This document shows, one piece after another, positions 9,212 to 18,859 of a DNA stretch of 64,000 bases (positions are counted from its first letter, which is position 1; each line of letters opens with the position of its first letter). This DNA comes from Salmonella enterica subsp. houtenae serovar Houten. Lineage in GTDB: Bacteria; Pseudomonadota; Gammaproteobacteria; Enterobacterales; Enterobacteriaceae. Made by a program: the position numbers and the translations under genes. The stretch spans positions 4,030,001-4,094,000 of the forward strand of contig LS483478.1 in the NCBI GenBank assembly GCA_900478215.1, in the 5' to 3' direction. The notes under the pieces are model-generated. The model ran no database searches and was not told the origin of the DNA. It saw nothing but the letters and a program-made list of their open reading frames with translations.

Positions 9212-10621
9212 TTAACGCATTCCCGCCATCCGTTTCTTACCTATTAACAGCCAGCCCAGACCCAGCGCAATAAACCACAGCGGCGTCACCATCAGCGCCT
9301 GGCGCGTATCGTCTTCCAGCGTCAGCAATACCAGCACGAACGCAAAGAACGCCATGCAGACCCAGCACATCAGCTTACCGAGCGGCATCTTATAGATGGA
9401 TTTTTCATGCAGGTGAGGACGCTGTTTGCGGTACACCAGGTATGAACACAGAATGATGGTCCAGACAAACATAAACAGGATGGCCGAAACCGTCGTAATC
9501 ATGGTGAATGCGCCAATCACGCTCGGGTTGACCATCAGCATAACCACGCCGCCCAGCAGGCAGATACAGGAGAAGGTCAGTCCTTTCGCCGGTACCGCGC
9601 GTTTCGACAGCTTAGCGAACGCTTTTGGCGCCACGCCTTCTTGCGCCAGGCCAAACAGCATACGGCTGGTCGAGAAGACGCCGCTGTTGGCGGAAGACGC
9701 CGCCGAGGTCAGCACGACAAAGTTGATCACGCTCGCGGCGGCAGGCAGCCCTACCAGCACAAACAGCTCAACGAACGGGCTCTTATCCGGCACCACGGAA
9801 CTCCACGGCGTCACCGACATAATAACAATCAGCGCAAAAACGTAGAACATGATGATACGAATCGGTATTGAGTTAATCGCGCGCGGCAGCGATTTTTCCG
9901 GATCTTTGGTTTCTGCGGCGGTAGTGCCGACCAGCTCAATCCCGACGAAGGCGAACACCGCAATCTGGAAACCGGCAAAGAACCCGCTGATACCTTTCGG
10001 GAACCAGCCGCCGTCATTCCACAGATGCGCGAAAGACGCTTCTACGCCGGTTGGCGATTTAAAGTGCATCGCAATCATGACCAGCCCGACCACAATCAAC
10101 GCCACGATGGCGACGATTTTGACCATAGCAAACCAAAACTCCATTTCACCAAACATTTTAACGGTGGCGAGGTTGAGGCTTAGCAGCAGGATCACTACCG
10201 CCAGCGAGGCTACCCAATCGGAAAGGCCGGGAAACCAGAACTGCGCGTAGGCGGTAATCGCCACCACATCAGCCATACCGGTCACTACCCAGCAAAACCA
10301 GTACGTCCAGCCGGTGAAATATCCCGCCCAGGGGCCAAGCAGGTCGGAGGCAAAATCGCTAAACGATTTGTATTCCAGATTCGAGAGCAGCAATTCCCCC
10401 ATGGCGCGCATCACGAAGAAAAGCATAAAGCCGATGATCATATACACAAAAATGATCGACGGTCCGGCGAGACTGATCGTTTTACCCGATCCCATAAACA
10501 GACCGGTACCAATAGCGCCGCCGATAGCGATAAGTTGTATATGACGGTTTGTAAGATTGCGCCGTAGCGACTGTTCAGCCGGAGCCGGTTCGTCGGCTGC
10601 GACTTTTACCTGATCTACCAT
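9212..10621 (-). CDS. cycA: D-serine/D-alanine/glycine transporter CycA
   Basis: An amino-acid permease of the APC family, 469 residues and about twelve membrane helices, importing glycine, D-serine, D-alanine and the antibiotic D-cycloserine. The first helix has the family signature GGAIGTGLFMGSG. It is preceded by a long 5' region; in enterobacteria the GcvB small RNA represses cycA by pairing near its start. The C-terminus is a residue or so shorter than in E. coli. Confidence 0.96.
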   Translation of the reverse strand: MVDQVKVAADEPAPAEQSLRRNLTNRHIQLIAIGGAIGTGLFMGSGKTISLAGPSIIFVYMIIGFMLFFVMRAMGELLLSNLEYKSFSDFASDLLGPWAGYFTGWTYWFCWVVTGMADVVAITAYAQFWFPGLSDWVASLAVVILLLSLNLATVKMFGEMEFWFAMVKIVAIVALIVVGLVMIAMHFKSPTGVEASFAHLWNDGGWFPKGISGFFAGFQIAVFAFVGIELVGTTAAETKDPEKSLPRAINSIPIRIIMFYVFALIVIMSVTPWSSVVPDKSPFVELFVLVGLPAAASVINFVVLTSAASSANSGVFSTSRMLFGLAQEGVAPKAFAKLSKRAVPAKGLTFSCICLLGGVVMLMVNPSVIGAFTMITTVSAILFMFVWTIILCSYLVYRKQRPHLHEKSIYKMPLGKLMCWVCMAFFAFVLVLLTLEDDTRQALMVTPLWFIALGLGWLLIGKKRMAGMR

Positions 10622-10916
10622 GTTTTTCTTCCTGTACCTGTCTGTGTTGTGCGGGCTCTACGGCCTTTGGTCTATGATACGACGATCCTGTTATCAGGAC
10701 TCATCGATATTAGGTAAGAATCGGCGGGATGAATACTAAGTTTTAAATACAATGTTAATTTTATGTTTAAAGTGAGTGTTATATCACTTTGATAATGCGA
10801 ATTAGCTCACAAAAATACACGTAACGACGCCATTTGCAAAATAAAATATTGGCATCTACTGAAATCAGGGCTGCCGGATAAGACGTTTACGCCGTCATCC
10901 GGCAAACCCGGGGCGC
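10622..10916. other. Intergenic region cycA-fklB with REP
   Basis: About 295 bases without a gene. It holds the cycA promoter and leader (AT-rich, 10740-10860) and one REP palindrome at 10873-10903 just downstream of fklB. No ORF is convincing. Confidence 0.7.
10873..10903. repeat. REP element
   Basis: A GCCGGAT...ATCCGGC palindrome with a bulged stem downstream of fklB. Confidence 0.8.
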
Positions 10917-11537
10917 TTACAGAATCTCCAGCAGCTCCACCTCAAACACCAGCGTGCTGAATGGCGGAATAGATGCCCCGGCCCCACGCTCACCATAGGC
11001 CAGCTCCTGTGGGATAGTCAGTTCCCATTTGGAACCTACCGGCATCAGAGTCAGCGCTTCAATCCAGCCGGCGATCACGCCATTTACCGGGAATTCAGCC
11101 GGTTCGCCGCGCGCGACGGAGCTGTCAAATACGGTGCCATCAATAAGCTTACCGGTATAATGCACGCGTACGCGGTCGGTACGCGCCGGAATCGCGCCTT
11201 CGCCCTGCGTCAGAACGCGGAACTGTAAACCGGATTCAGTGCTATTTACACCGTCTTTTTCGCGGTTTTCTTCCAGGTATTTCACGCCTTCGGCCGCCAT
11301 CGCTTTGAAACGTTCACGGCGCACTGCGTCCGCACGCTCATGAATTTCACGCAGCGCACGATGCACCACATCAACAGGAACCGCCGGATGTTTACCTTCC
11401 AGCGCATCAGCAATGCCAGCAACCAGCGCTTCAGGCAACAGCCCTTCAAGCCCGGATTCGCTAAGCTGCTGCCCTACCTGCAAACCAATGCCGTAGCTCG
11501 CTTGCGCTTCGATAGTGTCAAAAGTCGGGGTGGCCAT
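10917..11537 (-). CDS. fklB: FKBP-type peptidyl-prolyl isomerase FklB (FKBP22)
   Basis: A 206-residue cis-trans prolyl isomerase. An N-terminal helical dimerisation domain (about 1-90) precedes the FKBP domain (about 110-206), which shows VRVHYTGKLIDGTVFDSS and IPPFSTLVFEVELLEI. The start at 11537 gives the E. coli length; a longer in-frame version to 11648 looks like leader sequence. There is no signal peptide, so it acts in the cytoplasm. Confidence 0.95.
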   Translation of the reverse strand: MATPTFDTIEAQASYGIGLQVGQQLSESGLEGLLPEALVAGIADALEGKHPAVPVDVVHRALREIHERADAVRRERFKAMAAEGVKYLEENREKDGVNSTESGLQFRVLTQGEGAIPARTDRVRVHYTGKLIDGTVFDSSVARGEPAEFPVNGVIAGWIEALTLMPVGSKWELTIPQELAYGERGAGASIPPFSTLVFEVELLEIL

Positions 11538-11756
11538 TATTTTTCCTTCATCGGATATTAAAAAAGTAGCGGGCAGCATAACAGCCACGCTTCTTCTGGT
11601 AAAACGTTGTCTCAGGGAGGATGACAAATCGCAGAGAAAAAGAAACAATAGATTATCCGTATTGACGTCACGAAAGCGGATAGCACTACCAGTATCATAG
11701 CGTTAGCCATCTATACTCTATGATTAAGGAACGAGATGCGGAGCAGGAGGTAAACC

Positions 11757-12392
11757 ATGCCCGGGCGCTTTGAACTAAAACCAACCCTGGCGAAAATCTG
11801 GCACGCGCCGGATAATTTTCGCATCATGGAGCCGCTGCCGCCGATGCATCGTCGTGGCATTATCATTGCCGCTATCGTGCTGGTGATTGGTTTCCTGCTG
11901 CCCGCCAGCGAGACCAGCGACGCGCCTGTCGTCACGCGGGAAGCGCAATTAAACCTACAATCGCCATCCCGGGCGCCTGACGAAGCGCAAATTCAGGCGC
12001 AACTGGTCGCGCCGCAAAACGATCCGGATCAGGTGGCGCCCGTTGCGCCGGAACCGATCCAGGAGGGCCAACCGGAAGAACAAAGCCAACCGCCAACGCA
12101 GCCTTTCCAGCAGGATAGCGGTATCGGCCAGCAATGGCGCTCATACCGGGTAGAGTCCGGCAAAACTCTGGCGCAACTGTTCCGCGACCACGGGCTGCCC
12201 CCGACAGACGTTTATGCAATGGCGCAGGTAGAAGGCGCTGGCAAGCCGCTGAGTAATCTCAAAAACGGTCAAATGATTAAAATTCGCCAGAACGCCAACG
12301 GCGTAGTGACCGGTTTAACGATAGAGGGCGATAACGGTCAACAGGTGCTATTTACGCGTCAGCCTGACGGCAGTTTTATTCGCGCGCAGTAA
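11757..12392 (+). CDS. ytfB: OapA-family cell-envelope protein YtfB
   Basis: A 211-residue protein with an N-terminal cytoplasmic segment, one membrane helix (about 33-50), a Pro/Gln-rich linker (about 60-120) and a C-terminal OapA/LysM-like domain (about 125-211). E. coli YtfB is linked to cell division and glycan binding; the exact role is unsettled. A strong AGGAGG ribosome site precedes the ATG. Confidence 0.9.
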   Translation: MPGRFELKPTLAKIWHAPDNFRIMEPLPPMHRRGIIIAAIVLVIGFLLPASETSDAPVVTREAQLNLQSPSRAPDEAQIQAQLVAPQNDPDQVAPVAPEPIQEGQPEEQSQPPTQPFQQDSGIGQQWRSYRVESGKTLAQLFRDHGLPPTDVYAMAQVEGAGKPLSNLKNGQMIKIRQNANGVVTGLTIEGDNGQQVLFTRQPDGSFIRAQ

Positions 12393-12430
12393 TGCCGACT
12401 GCGCCTTACCCCGTCTACACCATATTCATT

Positions 12431-12456
12431 CAGGTGAAGCATTACTGCTTCACCTG
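12431..12456. terminator. Hairpin shared by ytfB and the convergent transporter
   Basis: A perfect 11-bp stem (12431-12441 with 12446-12456) and a 4-nt loop. The loop contains the transporter's stop codon, and the right arm encodes its last codons, so the terminator overlaps coding sequence. Confidence 0.8.
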
Positions 12457-13368
12457 ATTTACCCACCAGATCCCTGAGCATACCAGTACCAGCGCCACCA
12501 TGTATTTCCACTCCAGAATATTCTCGCCGAGAAAAATAGCCGAAAGAGCCGCGCCGGAAACCGGGATCAGAAAGTTAAACGGCGCAATCATCCCCACGCG
12601 GTTATATTTGAGTAAAATGCTCCATAGCGCAAAAGCGACCGACGAGAGCAGCGTCAGGTAGCCCAAAATCGCCACCGACGAGAAGCCATGTATCGTCAGC
12701 GTACCGCCAAAAACGTAACCGCCAATGACCAGTACCAGACCGCCAATCCCCAGTTGATAGCCAGTCATGACCATCGGATCGACCGTCTGCGAGAGACGTT
12801 TGCCATACAATGTGGCCGCAGAAAGAATAAACGCCGCCAGCACCACGGAGCCCTCTCCCGGCAGATTAAAGCTGAAATCCAGACTGCTGCTGACGTTCAC
12901 CGCCATGACGCCCGCAAAGCCCAGAATACAGCCGAGCGTTTTGTTGTAGCTCAATCGGTCATTCTGATAAATAAAGTGCGCCAGCAATACGCTGAAGAAT
13001 GTGCCTGTGGCGTTCATGATTGAGCCTTTCACGCCAGTGGTGAACGCGAGGCCGATATAGAAAAAGAGATATTGCAGCGACGTCTGGGTCAGCCCCAGTA
13101 ACGTCAACTGACCAAACTGGCGCGGACGAAACCGGCCAATCGGTTTACGCTGAAGCAGCGCGAACAGTAGCAGCACCCCACCCGCAAACAAAAAACGATA
13201 ACCAGCAAAAACAATTTTAGAAGGGATATCGTCGGTGGCTATCTGAAAGAGGTCATAACCGCTTTTGATGGCCGGATAAGCGCTGCCCCACAGCAGGCAA
13301 CAAAATGCGGCACACACATAAACGACGTTTTTGCGGGCAAACGGGGAGGCCTGGCGCTGGGTATCCAT
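12442..13368 (-). CDS. EamA/DMT-family transporter
   Basis: A 308-residue inner-membrane protein with about ten hydrophobic segments in two EamA repeats; it opens with a short charged tail then CAAFCCLLWGSAYPAIK. It is a carboxylate/amino-acid or drug-metabolite type carrier by family, and no substrate can be assigned. It lies between ytfB and the ribosomal rplI operon, where I do not remember a counterpart in E. coli K-12. The 3' end runs into the shared terminator. Confidence 0.85.
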   Translation of the reverse strand: MDTQRQASPFARKNVVYVCAAFCCLLWGSAYPAIKSGYDLFQIATDDIPSKIVFAGYRFLFAGGVLLLFALLQRKPIGRFRPRQFGQLTLLGLTQTSLQYLFFYIGLAFTTGVKGSIMNATGTFFSVLLAHFIYQNDRLSYNKTLGCILGFAGVMAVNVSSSLDFSFNLPGEGSVVLAAFILSAATLYGKRLSQTVDPMVMTGYQLGIGGLVLVIGGYVFGGTLTIHGFSSVAILGYLTLLSSVAFALWSILLKYNRVGMIAPFNFLIPVSGAALSAIFLGENILEWKYMVALVLVCSGIWWVNQVKQ

Positions 13369-13460
13369 TCTTTCACCAAGAAATTAAAATAATGTTTTAT
13401 TTTTTGATTATCGCGAAAAGAGGGAGAGATAGCCAGTCGAAAAGTGATGGGGTTATAAAA

Positions 13461-13490
13461 GCAAAACGCCGGCGCTGGGCCGACGTTTCG
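13461..13490 (-). terminator. Terminator of the rpsF-priB-rpsR-rplI operon
   Basis: On the minus strand a 9-bp stem with one G-T pair (13479-13487 with 13464-13472) is followed by TTTTGCTTTT. It lies 30 bases after the rplI stop. Confidence 0.75.
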
Positions 13491-13516
13491 TTGCTAGCAA
13501 AAACGAGAATGACTGA

Positions 13517-13966
13517 TTACTCAGCAACCACGTTGATGATAACTTTCGCGAATACTTCGCTATGAACCTGGAAGTTCACTTCGTGTTCGCCAGTGGTACG
13601 CAGAACGCCGTTCGGCAGACGAACTTCGCTCTTAGCCACGTCAACGCCAGCTGCAGTAACAGCGTCAGCGATGTCGCGAGTACCAATGGAACCGAACAAT
13701 TTACCTTCGTCGCCTGCTTTAGACGCGATAGTAACGGTTTCCAGGGCGTTGATTTTCTCTGCGCGTGCATTTGCAGCAGCCAGAACGTCAGCCAGTTTAG
13801 CTTCCAGTTCAGCGCGACGTGCTTCGAAGTATTCAACGTTTTTCTTGGTAGCCGGAACAGCTTTACCCTGTGGTACCAGGAAGTTACGAGCATAGCCCGC
13901 TTTAACGTTAACCTGATCACCCAGGCTACCCAGGTTTGCTACTTTATCAAGCAGAATAACTTGCAT
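13517..13966 (-). CDS. rplI: 50S ribosomal protein L9
   Basis: A 149-residue L9. The N-terminal 23S rRNA-binding domain opens [19 protein letters not shown] and is joined by a long charged helix to the C-terminal domain. It is the last gene of the rpsF operon, 41 bases after rpsR. Confidence 0.98.
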
Positions 13967-14007
13967 TACCTTATCCTCTCAAAGTCGTATTAATGGACCG
14001 TGACCGA

Positions 14008-14554
<547 letters not shown>

Positions 14555-14560
14555 CAGAAA

Positions 14561-14956
14561 TTACTCTTCAGAATCCCCAGCTTCAGCATCATCTGCGGTT
14601 TCGTTAGCGAAATCATCGCGACGCTCACGGCGCTCGTCTTTCGCTTTAACCATCGGAGATGCTTCGGTAACAGCGTGCTTAGTACGCATCACCATGCTGC
14701 GGATAACGGCATCGTTGAAGCGGAAGGTAGTTTCCAGCTCATCGATCACTTCCTGCGGCGCTTCAACGTTCATCAGAACATAGTGCGCTTTGTGCAGTTT
14801 GTTGATCGGGTAAGCCAGCTGACGGCGGCCCCAGTCTTCCAGACGGTGGATCTTGCCTTCTGCGCCAGTGATGGCGGCAGAGTAACGCTCGATCATGCCC
14901 GGAACCTGTTCGCTCTGGTCAGGATGGACCATAAAAACGATTTCGTAATGACGCAT
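14561..14956 (-). CDS. rpsF: 30S ribosomal protein S6
   Basis: A 131-residue S6 with the conserved start [17 protein letters not shown] and an acidic tail ending in EDSEE, where RimK adds glutamates in E. coli. First gene of the operon. The leader upstream can fold and is probably the S6:S18 autoregulatory site. Confidence 0.98.
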
Positions 14957-15045
14957 CGAATTGCTCCTTACGGATTATTCAGCCTCCTGTCTGGGTCAGC
15001 CGCGGCCCATGGAGGCAAGGAACGTGTTAAAGGTCGGCTGAAAAA
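14957..15045 (-). promoter_or_regulatory. rpsF: Probable S6:S18-binding leader of rpsF
   Basis: The 90-base leader has 7-bp closing arms (14978-14984 with 15036-15042) enclosing a second possible pairing (14982-14987 with 15011-15016). Enterobacterial rpsF leaders carry a conserved structure bound by the S6:S18 complex for feedback control. The position fits; I matched it by eye only. Confidence 0.5.
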
Positions 15046-15446
15046 TGACGCGTTATAATACTGGCGCCTGCGGGCAAACTCAAGGTGATTGTACGATTAT
15101 TTATCGTGCCGAACGTAACACCTATCCCGTCGCATTTTGCTGCTAATGTGTTTTCTTTATTATCATAAAGTTAACTTTATATCGCACGCCACTATAAACG
15201 GCCTGTTCCGACAGAGAAATTACCAATGTGGTAAGCGCACTGATTTGCCACACAGGTTTTCTTAAACATAGCGGCATACATCAACGGGTTGTTCATCAGG
15301 CAAAAAACGACAATGCGATAATTTTTTGAACAACAGCATCAGAAAAGGTCGCCATCTCTGCGGCGGGTTATGGTTAAAATTAAACCAGTAGAGATTCACT
15401 AACGGGAGATATCGCCAACCAGACCACGCTGCTGAGGAGGTACACT
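15046..15446. other. Intergenic region rpsF/yjfY
   Basis: About 400 bases holding the divergent promoters of the rpsF operon and yjfY. It is AT-rich around 15130-15330, and I see no ORF or clear RNA gene. Confidence 0.6.
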
Positions 15447-15722
15447 ATGCGAGCCCGGATAATGCTATTTCTGGCTGCGCTTTTGCTTAGCGTAACGGCA
15501 ACGGCAGCCATCGAGTTAAATAATCACCAGGCCAGAAATATGGATGATGTGCGCAGCTTAGGCGTGATCTACATCAACCATCACTTCGCCACGGAAAGTG
15601 AAGCCCATCTGGCGCTGAATGAAGAGGCCGAAGCGCGAAACGCAATGTATTATCACGTCATACTTATCCGGGAACCGGGTAGCAACGGCAATATACACGC
15701 CAGCGCGGATATTTATCGCTAG
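15447..15722 (+). CDS. yjfY: DUF1471 (YhcN/BhsA family) periplasmic protein YjfY
   Basis: A 91-residue exported protein: signal peptide of about 21 residues (MRARIMLFLAALLLSVTATAA) followed by one DUF1471 domain ending in the typical ASADIYR. The family is stress- and biofilm-associated; the specific role is unknown. A strong AGGAGG ribosome site precedes the ATG. Confidence 0.9.
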   Translation: MRARIMLFLAALLLSVTATAAIELNNHQARNMDDVRSLGVIYINHHFATESEAHLALNEEAEARNAMYYHVILIREPGSNGNIHASADIYR

Positions 15723-15759
15723 CATCAGGAAAACCAACGAAAAAACCATCGTTTGATTT

Positions 15760-15783
15760 GCCCCCTGAACAGGGGGCCTTTTT
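15760..15783 (+). terminator. Terminator of yjfY
   Basis: A 7-bp G/C stem (15760-15766 with 15771-15777), a 4-nt loop and CTTTTTC. Downstream, a long-looped inverted repeat (15796-15805 with 15835-15844) lies just after the ulaF stop and may end ula transcripts. Confidence 0.88.
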
Positions 15784-15851
15784 CTCTGAAAGATGGCTCC
15801 GGAATTAGACCTGTGACATCCCGATAATATTCACATTCCGGAGCACATATT

Positions 15852-16538
15852 TCACTTCTGCCCGTAATACGCATCCGGGCCATGCTTACGCATGAAGTGT
15901 TTATTCATCAAATAATCGTCGATGGGATTGAGGCCAGGGTTAATGCCGCGGGCAATCCACGCCATTCGCGCAACCTCCTCCATGACGACCGCATTATGTA
16001 CCGCATCGTGCGCATCTTTCCCCCAGGCGAACGGCCCGTGTTGATATACCACAATGCCTGGCGTATGCAGCGGTTCCACGTCACCCAGCGTTTCGATAAT
16101 CACCTTGCCGGTGTTTAGCTCATATTCACCCTGTACTTCCTTTTCGCTTAACGCTCGGGTACAGGGAATATCGCCAAAGAAGTAGTCTGCATGGGTCGTG
16201 CCCAGCGCCGGAATCGCCTTCCCTGCCTGCGCCCATGCCGTGGCGTGGGTTGAATGGGTATGAACGACGCCGCCAAGCGACGGATAGCGTTGATACAGCG
16301 CCAGATGGGTAGCGGTATCGGAAGAAGGACGATAACGCCCCTCCACCACCTTGCCATCCATATCCACCACCACCATGTCATCTACCTTCATGGTTTCATA
16401 GGCGACACCGCTTGGCTTAATCGCCACCAGCCCGCGTTCGCGATCGATAGCGCTGACGTTGCCCCAGGTAAACGTCACCAGTCCATAACGGGGCAAATCC
16501 ATGTTAGCGTCAAATACCTGTTGCTTGAGCTTTTGCAT
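15852..16538 (-). CDS. ulaF: L-ribulose-5-phosphate 4-epimerase UlaF
   Basis: Converts L-ribulose 5-phosphate to D-xylulose 5-phosphate, the last step of L-ascorbate degradation feeding the pentose phosphate pathway. A class II aldolase/epimerase of 228 residues, with the zinc motif VVHTHSTHATAWAQ. Its start overlaps the ulaE stop by one base (TAATG), indicating coupling. Confidence 0.96.
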   Translation of the reverse strand: MQKLKQQVFDANMDLPRYGLVTFTWGNVSAIDRERGLVAIKPSGVAYETMKVDDMVVVDMDGKVVEGRYRPSSDTATHLALYQRYPSLGGVVHTHSTHATAWAQAGKAIPALGTTHADYFFGDIPCTRALSEKEVQGEYELNTGKVIIETLGDVEPLHTPGIVVYQHGPFAWGKDAHDAVHNAVVMEEVARMAWIARGINPGLNPIDDYLMNKHFMRKHGPDAYYGQK

Positions 16539-17392
16539 TAGGCTGCCTCCACCAGACCGGCGCTGGCCATGCGCGCTTTCACCCAGTCACGCGCTTTCGC
16601 TACCTCTGCCGCCGGGTTCTCTGCTGTTTCACTCCACATCTCAATCAGATAGGGCCCGCAATAGCCACTCTGTTTAAGCGTTTCGAAGCAGCGTTCGAAA
16701 TCGACAACGCCTTCGCCAAACGGTACATTTTTGAACACGCCGGGTTTAGTATCTTTGACGTGTACCGCGACGATATGCCCGATTCCCGCTTGTAGCTCCA
16801 TCTGAACGTCGTTATCCCAGGCAGACAGATTGCCGATATCTGGATAAAGCTGGAACCACGGGTTATTCAGATAATGGGCGTAACCCAGCGCTTTACTGAT
16901 GGAATTCATCAGCGGGTAGTCCATGATCTCCATCGCCAGCGTCACCTGGGCGCGGCTGGCCATATCAACGCTCTCTTTTAACCCATCGCGGAAGCGACAA
17001 CGCGTTTCGTCATTGGCCTGTTGATAGTAAACGTCGTACCCCGCCAGTTGAATGACGCGAATCCCCACGTCCTGCGCAAACTGAATCGCTTTACGCATAA
17101 TCTCCAGCCCCTGCGCCCGTACCGCATCATCTTCGCTACCGAGCGGAAAACGACGATGCGCGCTCAGACACATGGACGGCACGCGCACGCCGGTTTCAGC
17201 AACCGCGCTCACCAGCGCCAGGCGCTGCTCGCGACTCCAGTCGAGCCGCGCCAGTCGGGCGTCGGTCTCATCCACCGACATTTCAACGAAGTCAAAACCC
17301 AGCGTTTTCGCCAGCCGCAGGCGCTCCAGCCAGCACTCCCCGGCAGGGAGCGCTTTTTCATAGATGCCGAGCGGAATTTGTTTCGACAGCAT
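16538..17392 (-). CDS. ulaE: L-ribulose-5-phosphate (xylulose) 3-epimerase UlaE
   Basis: Converts L-xylulose 5-phosphate to L-ribulose 5-phosphate in ascorbate catabolism. A 284-residue TIM-barrel of the AP-endonuclease-2 superfamily, with conserved EIMDYP and HVKDTKPG stretches at the metal site. Fifth gene of the ulaABCDEF operon. Confidence 0.96.
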   Translation of the reverse strand: MLSKQIPLGIYEKALPAGECWLERLRLAKTLGFDFVEMSVDETDARLARLDWSREQRLALVSAVAETGVRVPSMCLSAHRRFPLGSEDDAVRAQGLEIMRKAIQFAQDVGIRVIQLAGYDVYYQQANDETRCRFRDGLKESVDMASRAQVTLAMEIMDYPLMNSISKALGYAHYLNNPWFQLYPDIGNLSAWDNDVQMELQAGIGHIVAVHVKDTKPGVFKNVPFGEGVVDFERCFETLKQSGYCGPYLIEMWSETAENPAAEVAKARDWVKARMASAGLVEAA

Positions 17393-17401
17393 AGCCGCTC
17401 C

Positions 17402-18052
17402 TTAGCCCCACAGTTGGGCAATGGAGCGTTTGAACTGCCGCGCGGCTTCTACCGGCGATTCGGCATCGCGAATGCTACGCCCCGCGATAAAGACATGGAT
17501 CGGAATGCCTTTGAACAGCGGCAGGTCTTCCAGCGCCAGCCCGCCGGTCACGGTCACTTTAAAGCCCATATCGGACAGCCGTTTGATCGCGGTGATATCC
17601 GCCTCGCCCCACGCTACGCCCGCAGCCTGCGCATCGCGGCTACGGTGATAAACTACCTGCCCAATGCCCGCATCGCGCCACTGCTGCGCCTGTTCCCAGG
17701 TCCAGTAACCGGTCAGTTCGATCTGCACGTCGCCATTGAACTCTTTCGCCACATCCAATGCGCCTTTCGCGGTATTGATATCGGCGCAGCAAATGACCGT
17801 CACCCAGTCCGCGTTGGCTTCGAAACACATACGGGAGAGGATTTTACCGGCATCGGCAATTTTGGCGTCCGCCAGTACGATTTTGTGCGGATAGAGCGCT
17901 TTCAGGTCACGAACGGCACGAACGCCTTCGCCAACGCACAGAATGGTGCCTACTTCAATAATATCCACCTCTTCGGCAATCAGGCGGGTGGTTTCATAGG
18001 CGCTATCCATCGTCTGGTTGTCCAGCGCGACCTGCAACATCGGTAATGACAT
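17402..18052 (-). CDS. ulaD: 3-keto-L-gulonate-6-phosphate decarboxylase UlaD
   Basis: Decarboxylates 3-keto-L-gulonate 6-phosphate to L-xylulose 5-phosphate. A 216-residue OMP-decarboxylase-suprafamily barrel with the signature VLADAKIADAG (metal-binding DxK) near residues 60-70 and TVTGGL near the phosphate site. It sits between ulaC and ulaE. Confidence 0.97.
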   Translation of the reverse strand: MSLPMLQVALDNQTMDSAYETTRLIAEEVDIIEVGTILCVGEGVRAVRDLKALYPHKIVLADAKIADAGKILSRMCFEANADWVTVICCADINTAKGALDVAKEFNGDVQIELTGYWTWEQAQQWRDAGIGQVVYHRSRDAQAAGVAWGEADITAIKRLSDMGFKVTVTGGLALEDLPLFKGIPIHVFIAGRSIRDAESPVEAARQFKRSIAQLWG

Positions 18053-18064
18053 TTTGTTTCTCCC

Positions 18065-18532
18065 TTAAACAGCCGCCGCAGTGGCGTTATCGATTAAATC
18101 CAGTACATCCTGCTCGGTGCGGCAGGCGCGTAAACGATCAAAATTGGCTTCATCTTCAAACAGATTAACGATCTGCATGATGCCCACTTCCTGATGGGTA
18201 TTGGCGTCTACTGCCGCCATGGTGATCAGAATATCGACCGGGTCGTTATCTTCGTGGTTAAACGCCAGCGGCTTTTTCAGCGTCACCAGAGCAAAACCGG
18301 TTTTCTTGACCCCTTCTTCCGGACGGCCATGCGGCATCGCCAGGCCGGGGGCAATCACAAAATAGGGGCCAAACTGCTCAACGCCATCGAGAATGGCCTG
18401 GTAATAGCGCGGCTCTACCACGTCGGCAGCCACCAGTAAATCGACGCCGATCTTGACGGCCTCCTGCCAGGTGTTAGCTTCCGCCTGTAAACGAATGGAA
18501 CGGTTTTGCGCCAGCGAATCACGTAATTTCAT
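18065..18532 (-). CDS. ulaC: Ascorbate PTS EIIA component UlaC
   Basis: A 155-residue EIIA of the fructose/mannitol type. The motif GLAMPHGRPEEGV contains the histidine that takes phosphate from HPr and passes it to UlaB. Cytoplasmic partner of UlaA and UlaB. Confidence 0.96.
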   Translation of the reverse strand: MKLRDSLAQNRSIRLQAEANTWQEAVKIGVDLLVAADVVEPRYYQAILDGVEQFGPYFVIAPGLAMPHGRPEEGVKKTGFALVTLKKPLAFNHEDNDPVDILITMAAVDANTHQEVGIMQIVNLFEDEANFDRLRACRTEQDVLDLIDNATAAAV

Positions 18533-18541
18533 GTTGCGTCC

Positions 18542-18847
18542 TTACTTCACGTCCTGTGGAAAATGCGCTTTGATCACTTCCAGCAATTTCGGGCCGAAGT
18601 CAGCGGGCGATAGCATGTTGCGCACGCCTACCACATATTTGTTGCCCGTCACGCTGATTTCGCCTGCAATATGTGTGGAAGCGATGATGATGTCCGCGCC
18701 GTTCAGCTCACTTTTGTACTCCCCTACCGCGCAGCTGTTTACCGTGTGGTCGATATTGGATTGAGTTAAAAACTGATCCACTTTCATTTTCATGATCATG
18801 GAACTGCCCTGCCCGTTGCCACATACAGCCAGAATACGTACGGTCAT
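18542..18847 (-). CDS. ulaB: Ascorbate PTS EIIB component UlaB
   Basis: A 101-residue EIIB with the phosphocysteine loop VCGNGQGSSMIMK near the N-terminus. It passes phosphate from UlaC to ascorbate during uptake by UlaA. Confidence 0.96.
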   Translation of the reverse strand: MTVRILAVCGNGQGSSMIMKMKVDQFLTQSNIDHTVNSCAVGEYKSELNGADIIIASTHIAGEISVTGNKYVVGVRNMLSPADFGPKLLEVIKAHFPQDVK

Positions 18848-18859
18848 AATCCAAACTCC

